Shown piece after piece: positions 1 to 8,377 of a stretch of DNA of 55,429 bases (within the stretch, counting starts at the first letter, position 1; each line of letters begins with the position of its first letter). Under the pieces are notes generated by a model. The model ran no database searches and had not been told where the DNA came from. It was given only the letters and a program-made list of their open reading frames with translations. A program made the translations under genes and the position numbers. Source of the DNA: Pseudomonas viridiflava. Its GTDB lineage: Bacteria; Pseudomonadota; Gammaproteobacteria; Pseudomonadales; Pseudomonadaceae. The stretch is taken from assembly GCF_001642795.1 (NCBI RefSeq), contig NZ_LKEH01000043.1, forward strand, positions 161,246 through 216,674. Reading direction: 5' to 3'.

Positions 1-330
1 GGACTTGTGTATAACGATGAGCGCTCTGCGTAGTAATGCCTCCCAGGACGCTCCGCGTCCGCTCTTGAATGTGGCGCAGATGCATGGACAAGCTCCAGCG
101 TTATCCATGTCATGCGCTCGGCTCACTGAATCCGCAATCTGTGCCATTTGTGACGCGGAGCGTCACGGGAGGCATTCCCACGCAGAGCGTAGGAACGATC
201 ATCACGATCAGTGTTGAGGCGGACTTGTGTATAACGATGAGTGCTCTGCGTGGGCATGCAGCCCGGAACGCTCCGCGTCCCATTTGTCTGGTCGCACAGA
301 AGTTTCAGTGTCCGGCACAGTCCTGCGGTC
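1..330. repeat. P. syringae-type intergenic repeat cluster (DUF1534-like)
   Basis: This is a GC-rich stretch without a credible gene. It contains two copies of a block beginning GGACTTGTGTATAACGATGA (1 and 220), palindromic pieces such as GACGCGGAGCGTC and several imperfect inverted repeats. About 180 bases of it recur in the opposite orientation at about 38010-38215, and part recurs at 55060-55155. Short reading frames here give peptides of the type VTRSVTGGIPT...SVGTI..SVEADLCITMSALRGNA, which resemble the DUF1534 entries of P. syringae. I read those as translated repeats rather than proteins. In other pseudomonads recR follows ybaB; here it is not seen before the window edge, so the repeat may lie between them. 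Confidence 0.8.
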
Positions 331-360
331 AAAAAAAATGCCAGGCACATGGCCTGGCAT
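331..360 (-). terminator. Rho-independent terminator of dnaX-ybaB
   Basis: Read on the minus strand there is a perfect 9-bp stem (ATGCCAGGC / GCCTGGCAT), a 5-base loop, and then a run of eight T. It starts about 20 bases after the ybaB stop codon. Confidence 0.9.
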
Positions 361-381
361 TGATACCCGCAACAGCAACCG

Positions 382-708
382 TCAGAACGGCAGCTTCATG
401 CCTGGCGGCAGTTGCATGCCGGCGGTCATGGAGGCGGTCTTTTCCTGGCTGGCCTGTTCGATCTTGCGCACGGCGTCGTTGACGGCGGCGGCGATCAGGT
501 CTTCCAGCACTTCCTTGTCTTCCTGCATCAGGCTGTCATCCAGATTGATGCGCTTGACGTCATGACGACCGGTCATCACCACGCTCACCAGACCTGCGCC
601 CGATTGACCGGTGACTTCCGCGTTGGCAAGTTCTTCCTGCATCTTGGCCATTTTTTCCTGCATTTGCTGGGCCTGCTTCATCAGGCCAGCCATGCCACCT
701 TTCATCAT
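382..708 (-). CDS. ybaB: YbaB/EbfC family nucleoid-associated protein
   Basis: The product is 108 residues, the usual size of this family. YbaB proteins are small cytoplasmic dimers that bind DNA and are linked to nucleoid organisation and to recombination repair through their habitual neighbour recR. The sequence shows the typical Met/Gln-rich helical start (MMKGGMAGLMKQAQQMQEKM), the acidic middle with LMQEDKEVLEDLI, and the Met/Pro-rich tail ending LPPGMKLPF. Start choice: the ATGATG at 708 has AGGAGA a few bases upstream; a longer frame to 738 lacks this. It lies downstream of dnaX in the same direction with a gap of about 60 bases, so the two are probably co-transcribed, ending at the hairpin at 331-360. 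Confidence 0.95.
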   Translation of the reverse strand: MMKGGMAGLMKQAQQMQEKMAKMQEELANAEVTGQSGAGLVSVVMTGRHDVKRINLDDSLMQEDKEVLEDLIAAAVNDAVRKIEQASQEKTASMTAGMQLPPGMKLPF

Positions 709-769
709 GGGATATCTCCTCGAATATGGATGGTTCATTTGCGCAGCGCGCGAAGCGCCGTGCTGTCAG

Positions 770-2962
770 TTATTGAGTCTGCGCTGCCGGAGCATCCACA
801 GGCTTGATCGTATCTTCTCGAATCATCGCGCCAAACTGCTGCAGCATCTGCTGAATGAACGGATCGGCATGAATCGAGGCCTCGGCCTGGCGCTGGCGCT
901 GGGCACGCAAACGCGATGCGGCCTGGGCAGGGGTTTCCTGCTCGGGCTTGATCAGCTCGATAGACAGATTGATCGTGCGGCCCGTGAACTGGTTCAACGC
1001 GTCGTTCAGGCGACGCTGCTGGGTCGAGTTGAACAGTGCGCTGTGCGCCGGGTCCAGGTGCAGCAACCAGTGATCGCCCTCCTTGCCCATCAGCGTACAG
1101 TTGGCGGCGATGCTGCCGGTCATGCCGGAGATTGGCAAGCCGGGAAACATCTCCAGCCATTCCAGCGCAAGGCCCGTGGCGGGCATGGCAGCAGGCGTCG
1201 GCTCGGGCTCGACCGGTTCGGCGTCACCGACGCTCTCATGCGCCAGCTCGTCCAGGTAAGCATAGGACGCAGGGTCGATGTCCACATCCGGCTCGACATA
1301 GTCATCGTCCGGTGGCGGCTCGTCGTCGCGGTCCATGGGGGCTGACAGATACGCTGCATCCGGAATGGCTTCGAGCATGGCTGGCGTGACAGCCTGCTCG
1401 GCAACCGGCTGGGGTTCTTCGGCAGGCTGTTCCTGCGCCTGTTGCTCCTCGACCTGCGGCGCGTCCGGTACGGGACTTGCGGGCGCAGGCGTCGGCATGG
1501 GCGTCAGATCAGGCTGTTCGCCGAGGGTTTCCAGAACGGGATCGGCAACCGGCGCTTCGGCGGGCTCGGCGACAGGCTCGGGTATCACATCGGCCACGGG
1601 CGTTTTCGGCTCGTTCCACGGCAGATCGATTTCTTCGGCAGCCGCTGGCGGTGCGGGTTGAGCCTGTTCAGGCTCAGGCTTCACCGGCGCAGCTTTGACC
1701 GGAGCCGGTTCAGGTGCGGGCACCGTCGCTTCAAAAGCAGGATCGGGCGCTGCCATCACAGGCGGTTGGGAAGGCACCGATGCAACAGGTGTCGCATCGG
1801 CCACTGCCCTTTGGGAATCAGCCGTGGCCTGGCTGATCCCCACCGGCTTTAGCGGCTGCCTCGGCGCGTTCTCGCTATCGGCCGGCCGGAACGCCAGCAT
1901 GCGCAGCAGCACCATCTCGAAACCGCCACGCGGGTCGGGCGCCAGAGGCAGGTCACGTCGGCCGATCAGGCCCATCTGGTAATAGAATTGCACGTCTTCG
2001 GCCGGCAGCGCCTGCGCCAGAGCGAGGACGCGATCACGGTCGCCATGACCGTTGTCGACACCCTCGGGCAGCGCCTGGGCAATCGCCACGCGGTGCAGCA
2101 CGTTAAGAATTTCCGAGAGCACACCGTTCCAGTCTGGCCCCTGCTCGGCCAGATGGCGCACGGCTTCAAGCACGCCTCGGGCATCGCCTTCCAACAATGC
2201 AGTCAGCACATCGAACACCTGACCATGGTCCAGCGTGCCAAGCATGGCGCGCACATCGGCGGCCATGACCTTGCCTTCACCGAAGGCAATCGCCTGATCG
2301 GTCAGGCTCATGGCGTCGCGCATCGAACCATCGGCGGCGCGGCCCAGCAACCACAGCGCGTCGTCTTCGAACGGCACGTTCTCGACACCCAGCACGTGGG
2401 TCAAATGCTCGACCACACGTTCCGGCGTCATGTTCTTCAGGGAAAACTGCAGGCAGCGCGACAGAATGGTCGCCGGCAGCTTTTGCGGATCGGTCGTCGC
2501 CAGGATGAACTTGACGTAGGGCGGCGGTTCTTCAAGCGTCTTGAGCAAGGCGTTGAACGAGTGGCTGGACAGCATGTGCACTTCGTCGATCAGGTAGACC
2601 TTGAAGCGTCCGCGACTCGGCGCGTACTGCACGTTGTCGAGCAATTCACGGGTGTCTTCGACCTTGGTACGGCTGGCGGCGTCGATCTCGATCAGGTCAA
2701 CGAAACGACCTTCATCGATCTCCTTGCACACCGAACAGACGCCGCAGGGCGTTGAGGTAATGCCGGTTTCGCAGTTCAGGCATTTGGCAATGATGCGCGC
2801 GATGGTGGTCTTGCCGACACCGCGCGTGCCGGTGAACAGATAGGCGTGGTGCAGGCGCTGGCTGTCGAGCGCGTTGATCAGGGCCTTCAACACATGTGTC
2901 TGGCCGACCATTTCGCGGAACGAGCGCGGACGCCATTTACGTGCAAGAACCTGATAACTCAT
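770..2962 (-). CDS. dnaX: DNA polymerase III subunits gamma/tau
   Basis: A 730-residue clamp-loader ATPase of the replicative polymerase. The N-terminal AAA+ domain shows Walker A (GTRGVGKTTIAR, near residue 45), the four-cysteine zinc module CLNC...CGVCSVC, the Walker B/DEVH stretch LIDEVHMLSSHSFNALLKTLEEPP, and the SRC sensor (LSRCLQF). Residues from about 370 to 590 form a long Pro/Ala/Glu-rich linker, followed by the tau-specific C-terminal domain that contacts the polymerase alpha subunit and DnaB in the family. In E. coli a programmed frameshift on A-rich DNA makes the short gamma form. I did not see an equivalent slippery heptamer followed by an early stop, so this gene may make only tau, or gamma by another route. 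Confidence 0.97.
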   Translation of the reverse strand: MSYQVLARKWRPRSFREMVGQTHVLKALINALDSQRLHHAYLFTGTRGVGKTTIARIIAKCLNCETGITSTPCGVCSVCKEIDEGRFVDLIEIDAASRTKVEDTRELLDNVQYAPSRGRFKVYLIDEVHMLSSHSFNALLKTLEEPPPYVKFILATTDPQKLPATILSRCLQFSLKNMTPERVVEHLTHVLGVENVPFEDDALWLLGRAADGSMRDAMSLTDQAIAFGEGKVMAADVRAMLGTLDHGQVFDVLTALLEGDARGVLEAVRHLAEQGPDWNGVLSEILNVLHRVAIAQALPEGVDNGHGDRDRVLALAQALPAEDVQFYYQMGLIGRRDLPLAPDPRGGFEMVLLRMLAFRPADSENAPRQPLKPVGISQATADSQRAVADATPVASVPSQPPVMAAPDPAFEATVPAPEPAPVKAAPVKPEPEQAQPAPPAAAEEIDLPWNEPKTPVADVIPEPVAEPAEAPVADPVLETLGEQPDLTPMPTPAPASPVPDAPQVEEQQAQEQPAEEPQPVAEQAVTPAMLEAIPDAAYLSAPMDRDDEPPPDDDYVEPDVDIDPASYAYLDELAHESVGDAEPVEPEPTPAAMPATGLALEWLEMFPGLPISGMTGSIAANCTLMGKEGDHWLLHLDPAHSALFNSTQQRRLNDALNQFTGRTINLSIELIKPEQETPAQAASRLRAQRQRQAEASIHADPFIQQMLQQFGAMIREDTIKPVDAPAAQTQ

Positions 2963-3184
2963 TGAAAACCGTCGCGACTGGTAAGCGGAAGACCGCCAAT
3001 GCTAGCCGAGCAGGGACAAAATTGCATCCGGTGTCCTGCTTATTGTGGCCTGACGGCCGAATTTGCCGGTTCGTGAACATGTTTTCATCAATAGAGGCTG
3101 TTCGCGCTGTAGCAATAGCGTCATATTCCATCGCTACGCTCGCCTGAAATCTTTGGTAACACATAATTCAGACAGGTATTCGCG

Positions 3185-4873
3185 ATGACCGACAGACCCG
3201 ACGACGAGTCCACCCTCCACCCCAGCCGTCGTCGCTTTCTGGGCGGCATGGCAGCATTGGGCGCAGGCGTTACGCTCAGCAGTTACGTCACCGCCGGTGA
3301 AAAGCCACCTGCTGCAGCCGAGAAGCACCTGACCGGCGCAGCACTGGACAAGGCACTGCGCGACAACGTCAAGACGGTCGTGGTGATCTACGCGGAAAAC
3401 CGCAGTTTCAACAACCTGTTCGGCAACTTTCCAGGCGTGGAAAAGCCGCTGTCTTCCCTCAAGGCCGCTGATTATGAACAGCGCGACCGCGATGGAAGCT
3501 TGCTGAGCAAACTGCCGCCCGCCTGGGGCGGCGTGCTGCAGGTCGGTCCGCAGAGCGTCGATGGCGTGACCTACCCGGCTGGCGTGCAGTTTCAGGAAAA
3601 CCTGCCCAACGCGCCCTTCCCGCTCAAGGGTCCGAACAATGAAGACTTGCCGCTGAGCCTGGTCACCCGCGACCTGTGGCATGTGTTCTATCAGAACCAG
3701 ATGCAGATCAACGAAGGCAAGAACGACCGTTTCGTGGCCTGGGCCGATTCCGGCGGACTGACCATGGGTCAATATGCGCAGACGCAATACTCACTGCGAC
3801 TGTGGGACGTGGCGAAAGAATTCGTGCTGTGCGACAACTTTTTTCAGGGCGCTTTCGGCGGCTCGTTCCTCAACCACCAGTACCTGATTTCAGCAACGGC
3901 GCCGATCTATCCCGATGCCGCCAACTCGCCTGCCAAATCACAGATCGCCACGCTGCAGAGCGACAACCCGGAAGACCCGCGCCTCAAGCCGCTGGACAAG
4001 TCCCCCGCCAGCGCCATGGAAGGACCGCCGCAGTTTGGCCCCAGCGCGATCACCCCGGATAACTATGCGGTCAACACCCTGGCCCCGCCCTACTGGCCGA
4101 CCTGGCTGCGCGACCCGCAGAACCCCGACTATTCCAAACCGGATCTGGCCAACGTGCTGGTGCCGCAGAATCATGAGCACATCGGCGACAAGCTGTCGAA
4201 GAAGGACATCGACTGGGCGTGGTACGCAGGCGCCTGGCAGGTCACGCTGGATGAATTCAAGGATTCCACCGGTATCCCGAAGATCCCCAACTTTCAATAC
4301 CATCACCAGCCGTTCAACTACTTCGTAAAGCAAGGTCCTCAGAACCCTGCCGAGCGTAAACGCCGGTTGCGTGATGGTGGCCTGGGTGACGAAGCGAGCA
4401 CCAATCGTTTTCTGGCCGATGCCGAAGCAGGCAAGCTGCCCGCCGTTACCTTCTATAAGCCTCAGGGCAACCTGAACATGCACGCAGGCTATGCCGACGT
4501 GGCGTCGGGCGATCGACACATAGACCGTGTGGTCAAGGTGCTGCGTAACAGTCCGCAATGGGAAAATATGGTGATTGTGATCACCATGGATGAGAACGGC
4601 GGCTGGTGGGACCACGTTGCACCGCCCAAGGGCGACCGTTTCGGCCCCGGCACACGTGTTCCGGCGCTGGTCATCTCACCGTTTGCCCGCAAAGGCACGG
4701 TCGACCACACCGTCTACGACACCGCGTCGATCCTGCGCCTGATCACTCGCGTTCACGGCCTGGAAAAGCTCGACGGCCTCAAGCGTCGCGACGACGCAAT
4801 GGTCGCCCGGGGCCAGCAGCCCATGGGCGATCTCACCAACGCCTTGCAATTCAGCAACCATCACAAAGCCTGA
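3185..4873 (+). CDS. Tat-exported phosphoesterase (acid phosphatase / phospholipase C-like family)
   Basis: A 562-residue protein of the PF04185-type phosphoesterase family, which includes acid phosphatase AcpA and bacterial phospholipases C. The start carries a twin-arginine signal, SRRRFLGG at residues 14-21 followed by a hydrophobic stretch, so it should be folded in the cytoplasm and exported to the periplasm. Family landmarks are VVVIYAENRSFNNLFGNFPG (N-terminal metal site, with the Asn/Ser of the AENRS motif) and VITMDENGGWWDHVAPP (C-terminal metal site). The substrate cannot be told from the sequence; phosphomonoesters or phospholipid head groups are both possible. It is transcribed alone, divergent from dnaX and convergent with the MscS gene, with only 8 bases between the stop codons. 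Confidence 0.85.
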   Translation: MTDRPDDESTLHPSRRRFLGGMAALGAGVTLSSYVTAGEKPPAAAEKHLTGAALDKALRDNVKTVVVIYAENRSFNNLFGNFPGVEKPLSSLKAADYEQRDRDGSLLSKLPPAWGGVLQVGPQSVDGVTYPAGVQFQENLPNAPFPLKGPNNEDLPLSLVTRDLWHVFYQNQMQINEGKNDRFVAWADSGGLTMGQYAQTQYSLRLWDVAKEFVLCDNFFQGAFGGSFLNHQYLISATAPIYPDAANSPAKSQIATLQSDNPEDPRLKPLDKSPASAMEGPPQFGPSAITPDNYAVNTLAPPYWPTWLRDPQNPDYSKPDLANVLVPQNHEHIGDKLSKKDIDWAWYAGAWQVTLDEFKDSTGIPKIPNFQYHHQPFNYFVKQGPQNPAERKRRLRDGGLGDEASTNRFLADAEAGKLPAVTFYKPQGNLNMHAGYADVASGDRHIDRVVKVLRNSPQWENMVIVITMDENGGWWDHVAPPKGDRFGPGTRVPALVISPFARKGTVDHTVYDTASILRLITRVHGLEKLDGLKRRDDAMVARGQQPMGDLTNALQFSNHHKA

Positions 4874-4881
4874 ATCGGCTG

Positions 4882-6006
4882 TCAGGCCTGAGCCTTGTCC
4901 AGCTCCAGAGCGGTCCGCTTCGACCCTCTGGACTCGGGCAGGGACGCCACGTACACCGTGCGTGACGGGAAGGCAAAACGCACATCCATGTCGGCAAACG
5001 CCTCCATGATTTCCAGATTGATCGTCTGCTGCACGTCCATATAGACGTTGTAGCTGGGGTCGAGCACGATGTAGACCGTCTCGAATTCCAGCGACGTCTC
5101 GCCAAAACTGCGGAAGTGCGAACGGTCGAAACGCGCGTTTTTCAGGCGGCGAATGATCTCTTCGACCTTCTTCGGTACTTCACGCACCTGGTCAACGGAA
5201 CAGTCATAGGTCAGCCTGAAATCGAAGACGATACGCCGCTCCTGCAGCCGCTTGTAGTTTTGAATGGTGCTGCCGATCATGTCGGCATTGGCCATGACGA
5301 TCTGCTCGCCGCCCAGGCTGCGAATACGCGTGGTCTTCAGGCCTACGTGCTCGACAGTACCCGAAAGCGAACCCACGACAATGAAGTCGCCAATCTCGAA
5401 CGGTTTATCCACCGCGATGGCCAGCGAGGCGAAGACATCGCCGAGAATGTTCTGCACCGCCAGCGCCACGGCGATACCGCCCACGCCGAGGCTGGCCACA
5501 AACGCCGTGATGTTGACCCCGACGTTGGACAGCATCGCCATCAGCACCGTGGCCCACAACAGCACCTTCGCGCCCCAGAGGCTCAAGGTCGCCAGCGCAC
5601 TGCCTTGAAAGGTGCTGGTGGTGCTGTGACGCGCGAAGTAGCGATACAGCGCCAGCGCAATCGCCCGATTCGCCCACAGCCCGACCTGCAGCGCCGCGAC
5701 CACGAACCACAGGCTGCTGACGCGCCCGAGCCAACGCTCCGGCAAATCGAGCATGCCGACGCCGATCAGCAGTGACGCCAGCAATATCAGCGTATTGCTG
5801 GTGCCGGATAACACCTCGACGGCGATATAACTCAACTGCGCGTTGGGCGCAGATGAACGCGTGCGGATCTTGCGCAATACAAAACCAATCGCACCGCGAA
5901 CCAGGACGAAGCTCAGCGTCGAAGCGACGATGGCCAGAATCCAGTTCGCCAGTGAAATGCCTAAAAATTCCGATTCGGTGAAAAAAAGGATGATGTCATG
6001 TTCCAT
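4882..6006 (-). CDS. MscS-family mechanosensitive ion channel
   Basis: A 374-residue membrane protein. Several hydrophobic helices fill the first 170 residues, followed by the MscS pore/beta domain: the Gly/Ala-rich pore-lining helix (VNITAFVASLGVGGIAVALAVQNILGDVF) and the beta domain with KPFEIGDFIVVGSLSGTVEHVGLKTTRIRS. Such channels sit in the inner membrane and open on osmotic downshock; this length fits the small MscS/YbdG-like subgroup rather than the very large MscK type. Start choice: ATG at 6006 is preceded by GGAGGA at a good distance. Upstream in-frame starts at 6024 and 6093 lack such a site. It converges with the phosphoesterase gene. Confidence 0.88.
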   Translation of the reverse strand: MEHDIILFFTESEFLGISLANWILAIVASTLSFVLVRGAIGFVLRKIRTRSSAPNAQLSYIAVEVLSGTSNTLILLASLLIGVGMLDLPERWLGRVSSLWFVVAALQVGLWANRAIALALYRYFARHSTTSTFQGSALATLSLWGAKVLLWATVLMAMLSNVGVNITAFVASLGVGGIAVALAVQNILGDVFASLAIAVDKPFEIGDFIVVGSLSGTVEHVGLKTTRIRSLGGEQIVMANADMIGSTIQNYKRLQERRIVFDFRLTYDCSVDQVREVPKKVEEIIRRLKNARFDRSHFRSFGETSLEFETVYIVLDPSYNVYMDVQQTINLEIMEAFADMDVRFAFPSRTVYVASLPESRGSKRTALELDKAQA

Positions 6007-6454
6007 TCGGTCCTCCGGCTGCATAGCTGCGAGACGCCCGACCGAAAAGCCTTTGACACCCGCAGCGACCTGATATGCCCCTTGCCGTAACACGGTTTCA
6101 AGCGACGCGTAGAGGATTAGGTGGCATTGATGCCAAGGCGTTCAGTGCAATTTTCTGTACATTCATCCAACTATCTACATTGGCGGAAAATTTGCAGACA
6201 AATAGGCAAACTTGAACTAAGGATCTGCTGAAACCTGCCGATACGCCTCGCTCAGGCGTCCTGTAAGGAGCAGCCTAGAGCGCTCACGGCACATAAGCGG
6301 GCACTCAGCGCACCCATGCACTGAAAGAGTGAACATCATCATTAACTACCCGAATTGTCGAACAAAAAGACAATGCTTCAACTAATCGCAAGACGCTAGT
6401 TACTGCTTTATATATTCATGAGCTGAACCACTCAGCCTTTCACGCACACCCGGA
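6007..6454. other. Intergenic region, divergent promoters expected
   Basis: About 450 bases between the divergent MscS gene and the kinase-like gene. It is richer in A+T than its surroundings (notably 6150-6220 and 6340-6425), which fits promoters for both genes, but I can name no convincing -35/-10 pair, operator, RNA or open frame. Confidence 0.5.
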
Positions 6455-7297
6455 ATGGACTCGATCATGCTTTCGGTATCGACAGCACTTTCCAGCTTTT
6501 TGCATACGCATCAGGTGGAAAACGCAACCTTTCACTTCAACCAGCCACCTTCCGCCGAACTGCTCGACTCCGTCAGCCGCTGGTTCGACCAGCCCAAGAG
6601 CAAATCCCGCAAGCGCATCAGCGGACCGTTACTGGCGGGCGACACCCGGCTGTTTGCCAAATCCCAATTGCTCGAAAGCCTGAAATCCCGCTTGCGCGTG
6701 ACGCTTGGGCGACAGACCGCCGACGGCCGTTATGACTGGGCCGTGGAAGAACTGCACAACACCCTGGCCGCCAGTCAGCGCGGGATACCCTCGCCTTCTA
6801 TCATCGGCTTCGGCTACATCCGCCGCGGTCTGGGCCTGGTACAGGAAACCCTGCTGCTGACCGAACTGCTGGACGGCTATTGCGACGGCCAGGACTGGCT
6901 TGAGCAACATCCGCAACGCGTTCAGTGGTTCGTGGAACATGCACTTGAGCTGCTGCAACGCAGCAATGCCAAGGGCATCTACCACATGGACTTCTCCGCG
7001 CTGAACATCATGCTCGACGAGAACAACGCCGAACCGATGAAAGTCATCGACATGGAAAACTGCTTTGTCGGGCCGACACCCTACTCTGCCGAAACGCTGG
7101 CCTTTCAAACGGGCTTTCTCTATCGACGCGGCTTGTACAAGTTCATTACCGAAGCGGACTACGACAGCCTGGTTTATCGAATGACCCAACGTGATGACGT
7201 CGAAATAAGCCGCTTCGAAGCGCTTTATGACGTCTGCAAACACGAGAACATAGGCCGCAAGGAACGCCGCCGGATATTTCTTGAGGGTGGGCTGTAG
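6455..7297 (+). CDS. WaaP/Kdo-kinase-like small-molecule or LPS kinase
   Basis: A 280-residue protein with a eukaryote-like kinase fold signature of the lipopolysaccharide-kinase (WaaP/RfaP, KdkA) type. Visible motifs: a candidate ATP-binding lysine in RLFAKSQ (K69), the helix-C glutamates in WAVEELHNT (E98/E99), the catalytic loop GIYHMDFSALNIML (H177, D179, N184) and the metal-binding VIDMENC (D199). LPS kinases of this group phosphorylate core heptose or Kdo at the inner membrane. The gene is not next to other LPS genes (the waa locus is not in this window), so the substrate is open. No strong ribosome-binding site precedes 6455; a second ATG at 6467 is an alternative start. It is transcribed alone. 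Confidence 0.65.
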   Translation: MDSIMLSVSTALSSFLHTHQVENATFHFNQPPSAELLDSVSRWFDQPKSKSRKRISGPLLAGDTRLFAKSQLLESLKSRLRVTLGRQTADGRYDWAVEELHNTLAASQRGIPSPSIIGFGYIRRGLGLVQETLLLTELLDGYCDGQDWLEQHPQRVQWFVEHALELLQRSNAKGIYHMDFSALNIMLDENNAEPMKVIDMENCFVGPTPYSAETLAFQTGFLYRRGLYKFITEADYDSLVYRMTQRDDVEISRFEALYDVCKHENIGRKERRRIFLEGGL

Positions 7298-7448
7298 GAA
7301 GACAGATGCACTGAGCGTTGGCGTCGATTATCCAGGGAACGGATATCGATGGCTGATGCGACGATATGACTGAACGGAAGATTCAGATCGAGTGCTTGGA
7401 CAGAGGCTGGGTATGTTGCTGCGTCGAGGACCGACAGAGGTTCGTTAA

Positions 7449-7561
7449 GGTGGTGCCCCCACCAGCCACACCCCGGCACACAATGTTCCCGCTGTGGCTG
7501 CTTCCTTCCGGATCTGACCAGGTTCACGGGTAATCGTTGCGGGGGGACCGATGGGGTCACC
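7449..7561 (-). ncRNA. ffs: Signal recognition particle RNA (4.5S RNA)
   Basis: On the minus strand the sequence contains the diagnostic SRP apical loop (AGATCCGGAAGGAAGCAGCC). It sits inside a long hairpin whose ends pair as GGTG-CCCC near 7561 with GGGG-CACC near 7449. The internal stretch CCCCCGCAACG is also shared with E. coli 4.5S RNA. The RNA forms the core of the bacterial SRP with Ffh and targets membrane proteins to SecYEG. The length of about 113 bases is normal. The exact mature ends are inferred from the terminal stem. No protein gene fits here; a minus-strand frame running across it is a shadow. The remaining intergenic DNA (7298-7448) shows nothing else I can name. Confidence 0.93.
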
Positions 7562-7593
7562 ATAACGACGCTCACCAGTTGGCGAGCCGCGCT

Positions 7594-7621
7594 ATTGTAC
7601 CGGTCTGGAGCGAGTTTACAA
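7594..7621 (-). promoter_or_regulatory. Sigma-70 promoter of ffs
   Basis: On the minus strand a TTGTAA box is followed after 16 bases by TACAAT, and then by a very GC-rich discriminator (AGCGCGG) before the RNA. A GC-rich discriminator is typical of growth-rate-controlled stable-RNA promoters. It would give a short leader of about 25 bases ahead of the mature 4.5S 5' end, requiring processing. Confidence 0.6.
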
Positions 7622-7757
7622 CCACTGGTTTGGATAAAAATTTCGATCAGGCTCAAGCACTTGTGTAACGGGGCCGGGACGAGATCCGGGCGCTGGAAGA
7701 GAGGCAGAATGATCCTGTACCCTGCCCTTCCGATCATCATCAGCCGACAGGTTGCCC

Positions 7758-8246
7758 ATGCAGACTCGATTGGTCAGCTACGAAGCACTTACGCCGACTC
7801 AATGCCGACAGCTCGAAACGCTCCAGATCGCGCCAGAACAGATCCAGTTCTCGGGCGATATCCACACTGCGCTCAATACCCTGCTGGTCAATCCCAGCGC
7901 TGACATCGCAGGCTTCGTGTTTTTGGTTGATGAAGTGCCCAAGGGCTTTTTCATGCTCAAGCGTGGGGATTGCCTGCCGCATTGGGCATTGGAGGACGCG
8001 ACCGCGACCTTGCACGCGTTGCAGATTGATCGTCGAGAACAGGGCAAAGGGCTGGGCAAGGTGTGTCTGAAGGCGTTGCCAGCGGCGTTGAGCCTGAAGT
8101 GGCCGGACATCCAGCAACTGATGCTGTCAGTGGATGCCGACAATGCAGCGGCTATCGGTTTGTATGTCGGGCAAGGCTGGATTGATGCCGGCGAAGCCTA
8201 TCGCGGACGGATAGGCTTTGAGCGACGGCTGGTGTTGAAGCTTTGA
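7758..8246 (+). CDS. GNAT-family N-acetyltransferase
   Basis: A 162-residue protein with the GNAT fold: the acetyl-CoA-binding motif A is visible as ALQIDRREQGKGLGKVCLKAL (R/Q-x-x-G-x-G/A pattern), and a C-terminal motif as LMLSVDADNAAAIGLYVGQGWIDAGEAYRG. Such enzymes transfer an acetyl group to amines of small molecules or proteins; the substrate is not predictable here. Start choice: ATG at 7758; a TTG two codons earlier is possible but unnecessary. A REP pair follows 22 bases after the stop. Confidence 0.8.
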   Translation: MQTRLVSYEALTPTQCRQLETLQIAPEQIQFSGDIHTALNTLLVNPSADIAGFVFLVDEVPKGFFMLKRGDCLPHWALEDATATLHALQIDRREQGKGLGKVCLKALPAALSLKWPDIQQLMLSVDADNAAAIGLYVGQGWIDAGEAYRGRIGFERRLVLKL

Positions 8247-8267
8247 CGAACGCCAAAGCATGCCTTC

Positions 8268-8353
8268 GTGGGAGGCGGCTTGCCGACGATGCAGTCGACG
8301 CGGTGTGTCAGGAAAATCGCATCATCGTTCATCGCCGGCAAGCCGCCTCCCAC
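8268..8353. repeat. REP pair (REPIN), copy A
   Basis: Two inverted copies of the REP unit GTGGGAGGCGGCTTGCCG.CGAT separated by about 40 unrelated bases. The right arm (ATCGCCGGCAAGCCGCCTCCCAC) is canonical; the left arm has one change (CCGACGAT). It lies between the convergent GNAT and metallopeptidase genes. Confidence 0.9.
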
Positions 8354-8377
8354 AGTCTGGTGTCTTTTCCAGACTGT

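Noticed and set aside
4868..4889. GCCTGA/TCAGGC hairpin between the phosphoesterase and MscS genes as terminator
   Set aside because: Stem of only 6 bp, overlapping both gene ends and with no T run on either strand.
7225..7740. Minus-strand frame of 171 codons
   Set aside because: It runs across the 4.5S RNA gene, its promoter and the end of the kinase gene; the RNA explains the sequence.
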